Assembly (NCBI GenBank): GCA_017435385.1
Contig: JAFSFB010000002.1
Location: 1 to 36,085, forward strand
Source of the DNA: Clostridia bacterium
Lineage (GTDB): Bacteria; Bacillota; Clostridia; Oscillospirales; Acutalibacteraceae
Length of the DNA: 36,085 nucleotides
Direction of reading: 5' to 3'
Shown here: one piece after another, positions 33,294-36,085 of the stretch
How the letters are laid out: each line of letters opens with the position of its first letter
Position numbering within the stretch: position 1 is the first letter of the stretch
The notes under the pieces: model-generated
The model's input: only the letters and a program-made list of their open reading frames with translations
What the model was told of the DNA's origin: nothing
The model's database searches: none
Position numbers and translations under genes: made by a program

Positions 33294-34628
33294 TTATTTC
33301 AGTTGCTGACCGCATTTAGGGCAGCATTTGTCTTTCTTTTTGCATTTGGTCTTGCAGTTGGGGCATTTCTTCTTTTTGGCTGCGATCATGATGATGAGCA
33401 CAATCACAAGAATAACAGCCAGCGCAATTGCAATCCAGATGAAGATGCACAGTCCGAAAGGAACGGAACAGAAGCCGCACAGAGAGCATTTGTCTTTTTC
33501 ATCCACAGGGGGCTTTTCTTCCGGTGCCTTGTTCGTTTCGCCGGGATTCTCCTGTGTACCGCCGCCGTTTAACTCAAGCACGTTTGACCATTCGGAGGGG
33601 CCGTGGGTGCCGGTGAAGCGGATGCGGAGCTTGACATTGGTGTTTTCCTCAATGGGTACATCATCATTGTACGCGCCTCGGCTGCCGTTCCAGAGGCACC
33701 AATCATCCCCGGAATCTGCGGTGCTGAACTCGATCCATTCACCGCCGTCGATGCTGACCTGCGTTTCAAGCCCGTCGAACTGACCTTCTTCTTTCATCAG
33801 GTAGTACACGCCGTTCATCCAAACCGATTCGGGCGTGGTCTGTGCGTACTCAATGTGGCTGTTCTCGTCGCCCTCGGAAAGCACGATCTTCATATCTGAG
33901 ATGATGGGAGCTGCATATGTAGTCGGCTCATCGGGGGTGATCTGCGTGCTGTTCTTGCCGAAGACAGCACTTTCCGACCAATCGGAGAATTTGGACTGTT
34001 TTGTGCCGATCTCATTCTTCTCGGCATCGAAGGTTTCCCACTCCATATAATAGCGGCAACGAATGTAAAGACTGTGGTTCTCCACATCGAAGGAATAAAT
34101 ATCTTCCTCGTAGCCGTCACCTATAAACCTTTCGGTAAGGATAGCAGGCTTATAAGGAACGAAGGTATCGGAATCGGGGCCTTCGTAGTAGGTCAGCCAG
34201 AAGAACTCAAAATCCTCCATCAGTTCAGAGCGGAGGGACTGAACCGGATATCCGTTTACATGGCCGTCGTTGTAATACTCGGTATCCCATTCCTCGTTGT
34301 GCTGCCAGCTATCCTCACCGTCGAGAGATACATCGTACTGCATTACGAGGTTAAATGAATACAGACCGTATTTCTCGTAAAATGCATCGCTGTCACGGTC
34401 GTACTCTGCCGCAAGCAGTGCTACATCGGGATCGGCGACCATGATCATTCGCAGATGGTCGTGATGACCTTCGGTTGCATCCCCGTCGGTATAGACGAAG
34501 TAATTGGGGGCTTTCGGGGCAGGCAGTTCAAATTTCGATATGTCGTTTTCCTCCGCCGCAAATGTCATCACCGAGAAAACAGATAACAGCAAAATCAATG
34601 ACAGCAAAAATGCCAATAATTTTTTCAT
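33294..34628 (-). CDS. Secreted, membrane-anchored protein with cytoplasmic zinc-ribbon tail
   Basis: I do not recognise the main domain. The 444-residue protein has a cleavable signal peptide (MKKLLAFLLSLILLLSVFSV, cut near TFAA). An acidic, aromatic-rich ectodomain runs to about 355, with several fibronectin-like beta strands (VKLRIRFTGTHGPSEWSNVLEL). A Pro/Glu linker and a CSLCGFC segment lead to a membrane helix (about 389-414). The C-terminus, CPNCKTKCKKKDKCCPKCG, looks like a zinc ribbon and would lie inside the cell. GAGGAGG precedes the ATG. Codon use is freer and more G/C-rich (e.g. CGG) than in neighbouring genes, hinting at a different history. Confidence 0.8.
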   Translation of the reverse strand: MKKLLAFLLSLILLLSVFSVMTFAAEENDISKFELPAPKAPNYFVYTDGDATEGHHDHLRMIMVADPDVALLAAEYDRDSDAFYEKYGLYSFNLVMQYDVSLDGEDSWQHNEEWDTEYYNDGHVNGYPVQSLRSELMEDFEFFWLTYYEGPDSDTFVPYKPAILTERFIGDGYEEDIYSFDVENHSLYIRCRYYMEWETFDAEKNEIGTKQSKFSDWSESAVFGKNSTQITPDEPTTYAAPIISDMKIVLSEGDENSHIEYAQTTPESVWMNGVYYLMKEEGQFDGLETQVSIDGGEWIEFSTADSGDDWCLWNGSRGAYNDDVPIEENTNVKLRIRFTGTHGPSEWSNVLELNGGGTQENPGETNKAPEEKPPVDEKDKCSLCGFCSVPFGLCIFIWIAIALAVILVIVLIIMIAAKKKKCPNCKTKCKKKDKCCPKCGQQLK

Positions 34629-34679
34629 TGCATTTTCCTCCTCTTTGAATATGTTTTTTATGAAATGCTCGGAATGAGC

Positions 34680-36085
34680 TTATTCAACCACAAGTCTTCC
34701 GTCAATCTTATGGTCAAGATTCTGATGTGCGGAAAGATATTCGTCAAGTATCTCTCTGCAGGAGGTTGAAAGAATTCTCGGTCTGCCGTTTTTGCATATT
34801 TCATCATATGAAACCGAGAAAAAGCTTTCAAAGTTTATAAAATGATAATGCTGAAGCCCGATTTTATAGATTTTGTTGTCATCAATCGGTTCCCCGTTAA
34901 GAGAAAAATCCTTGAATTCATGAGTGCTGCGGTTATAAATAACCCTCATTCCCCTTGAAAGCTGATAAAATTCGCAATGCGAGCCTGTCCAGACCTCATC
35001 ACGGAGCATAAATTCAATCATCCGCCTGAACTGTTTACCCGTTACCATCAGCATATGGGCTGCATCGTCATACGCAAAGCACTCGACAAAATCGGAGAAG
35101 AGAACAATCGGACCGAGTTCTGTGCTTCGCAGGCTTCCCGAACCGAGAAGCATAACATCAAGTCCGAGGCTTTCGCACAGTATGTCGGCAAAAAGTCCGC
35201 CGATTTCTGTTTCACGGTAGCGTGACGGATGGGTAAGCCGGCGTTTGAATTTCGTAACAAGGCGGCTGTATTTTTTGTCAGTCTGACCTTTGTAGAATTC
35301 AATTATCTTTTCAAGTGCTTCATCTCTCGGGCAGGTTTCTTTGCATATGGGAATGCTCTGCCAGTTATAGCTGTCAACACGGTTTTCGTCGGTGTTGACG
35401 GTTATGTCAAATCTTCCGATTTGATCGGTGCCAGTTCCCGCCTGCACGATAATAATATCGTTTACAACCTCGGGCTCGGTGATGAAAGTATGCGAATGAC
35501 CTCCGATGATAATATCCACACCCCACGCAGGGTCAAGCTTTGCGGCAAGCTCTTTGTCTTCCTCAAAGCCGATGTGTGTAAGAAGAACGGTCAGGTCAAC
35601 ATCAACGGCATTATAGGTGTTACATATTCTTCCTACCTCGCAGGCAGCTTCGTTGATGTCAACAAATGTGCCGATAAGTCCGTCTTTTTTTGTAAGTGCA
35701 AGCACCTCTTCGGTCAGAATGCCGATAAACAGAATTTTCATTCCGTCAATTTCAGCTATATGGTGAGGCTTGAAAAGCCTTGCACCGTTTGTTTTTATAT
35801 AAAGGTTTGCGTTGATAATCGGAAATTTGGCACATTTCTCAATGAACAGGAGGTGTGCAATTCCGTAATCCGCCTCGTGGTTGCCGACGGTCACAACATC
35901 CGGGGCAAGCATATTCATAATTTCGATTGTCGATACTCCCTGATATTCCGAGTCAATAACAGAGCCTCTGAACATATCGCCCGCAACGCAGTAAATGCAG
36001 TTTTCAGCTTCCGCTCTGACCTTGTTGACATACCCCGAAAGCATTGAAACTCCGCCCACAAGGCTGCTGTCAATTTCCTCGGCAA
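34680..36085 (-). CDS. 5'-nucleotidase/metallophosphoesterase, 5' end outside the window
   Basis: This is a bifunctional metallophosphatase-nucleotidase of the UshA/YfkN superfamily that hydrolyses nucleotides or related phosphoesters. Visible metal-site motifs are VAGDMFRG, VTVGNHEADYG, LLTHIGFE and IIGGHSHTF. A 5'-nucleotidase C-terminal domain (GSGSLRSTELGP, TGKQFRRMIEFML) follows. The frame stays open to the window edge (EEIDSSLVGGV before the first candidate GTG at 36059). The start, the usual first motif with its Asp-x-His and any signal peptide therefore lie outside. It is probably extracytoplasmic, but that cannot be shown here. It ends 51 bp before the secreted protein gene. Confidence 0.9.
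   Translation of the reverse strand, partial: AEEIDSSLVGGVSMLSGYVNKVRAEAENCIYCVAGDMFRGSVIDSEYQGVSTIEIMNMLAPDVVTVGNHEADYGIAHLLFIEKCAKFPIINANLYIKTNGARLFKPHHIAEIDGMKILFIGILTEEVLALTKKDGLIGTFVDINEAACEVGRICNTYNAVDVDLTVLLTHIGFEEDKELAAKLDPAWGVDIIIGGHSHTFITEPEVVNDIIIVQAGTGTDQIGRFDITVNTDENRVDSYNWQSIPICKETCPRDEALEKIIEFYKGQTDKKYSRLVTKFKRRLTHPSRYRETEIGGLFADILCESLGLDVMLLGSGSLRSTELGPIVLFSDFVECFAYDDAAHMLMVTGKQFRRMIEFMLRDEVWTGSHCEFYQLSRGMRVIYNRSTHEFKDFSLNGEPIDDNKIYKIGLQHYHFINFESFFSVSYDEICKNGRPRILSTSCREILDEYLSAHQNLDHKIDGRLVVE

Overview
The window looks like chromosomal DNA from an endospore-forming, low-to-mid GC member of the Clostridia, probably an uncultured gut relative of the Ruminococcaceae/Oscillospiraceae. 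The clues are spoIIR (sporulation), an A-type RNase P RNA, strong GGAGG ribosome binding sites with sigma-A-like promoters, a GTP-type PEP carboxykinase and short hairpin repeats. The family placement is an inference. Almost everything is ordinary core chromosome. The less ordinary parts are a macro-domain/vWA/zincin block, a mannosidase block and a mobile-element scar.

Layout. 1-5943: the 5' tip of a 16S rRNA gene with its promoter and leader, all on the minus strand. Behind it on the same strand lies a compact series rnpB - recD2 - comFC - mreB-like - spoIIR - C39-like peptidase that runs toward the rRNA operon. 5985-7759: a plus-strand LytR-CpsA-Psr cell-wall ligase plus an acetyltransferase, closed by a long bidirectional terminator. 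7768-13045: minus-strand genes, namely a small membrane protein, an N-acetylneuraminate-lyase-like aldolase, an uncharacterised protein, a membrane-anchored zinc peptidase, a von Willebrand A protein, an ArsC/Spx-like protein and a macro domain protein with a helical DNA-binding-like tail. 13059-20370: a divergent sugar-catabolic pair of units, with one GH38 alpha-mannosidase on the minus strand facing a HAD phosphatase plus a second, atypical GH38 protein on the plus strand. 20397-22612: a small hairpin repeat, a WYL regulator and dusB. 22764-27269: polA - protein phosphatase - rimI - tsaD, with start/stop overlaps in the last three. 27323-30043: PEP carboxykinase behind a structured 5' leader, then a second HAD phosphatase. 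30027-31843: a broken serine recombinase abutting a truncated reading frame, a probable scar of a lost integrative element. 31882-36085: cell-envelope genes (zinc-ribbon membrane protein, lipoprotein, secreted membrane-anchored protein, 5'-nucleotidase cut by the window edge).

How the genes work together. The GH38/HAD block is best read as intracellular breakdown of mannosides. Its codon use resembles that of the PEP carboxykinase gene, which suggests high expression. The tsaD/rimI/dusB/rnpB genes belong to tRNA and ribosome maturation. The macro/Spx/vWA genes look like a stress or nucleotide-signalling module. I see no CRISPR array, no intact prophage, no tRNA gene and no recognisable complete defence system. 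The most promising non-standard signals are the mutually exclusive RNA hairpins ahead of the PEP carboxykinase gene, the loss of the consensus catalytic aspartate in the second GH38 protein, the macro-HTH/vWA/zincin block, and the near-zero spacing between rnpB and recD2.
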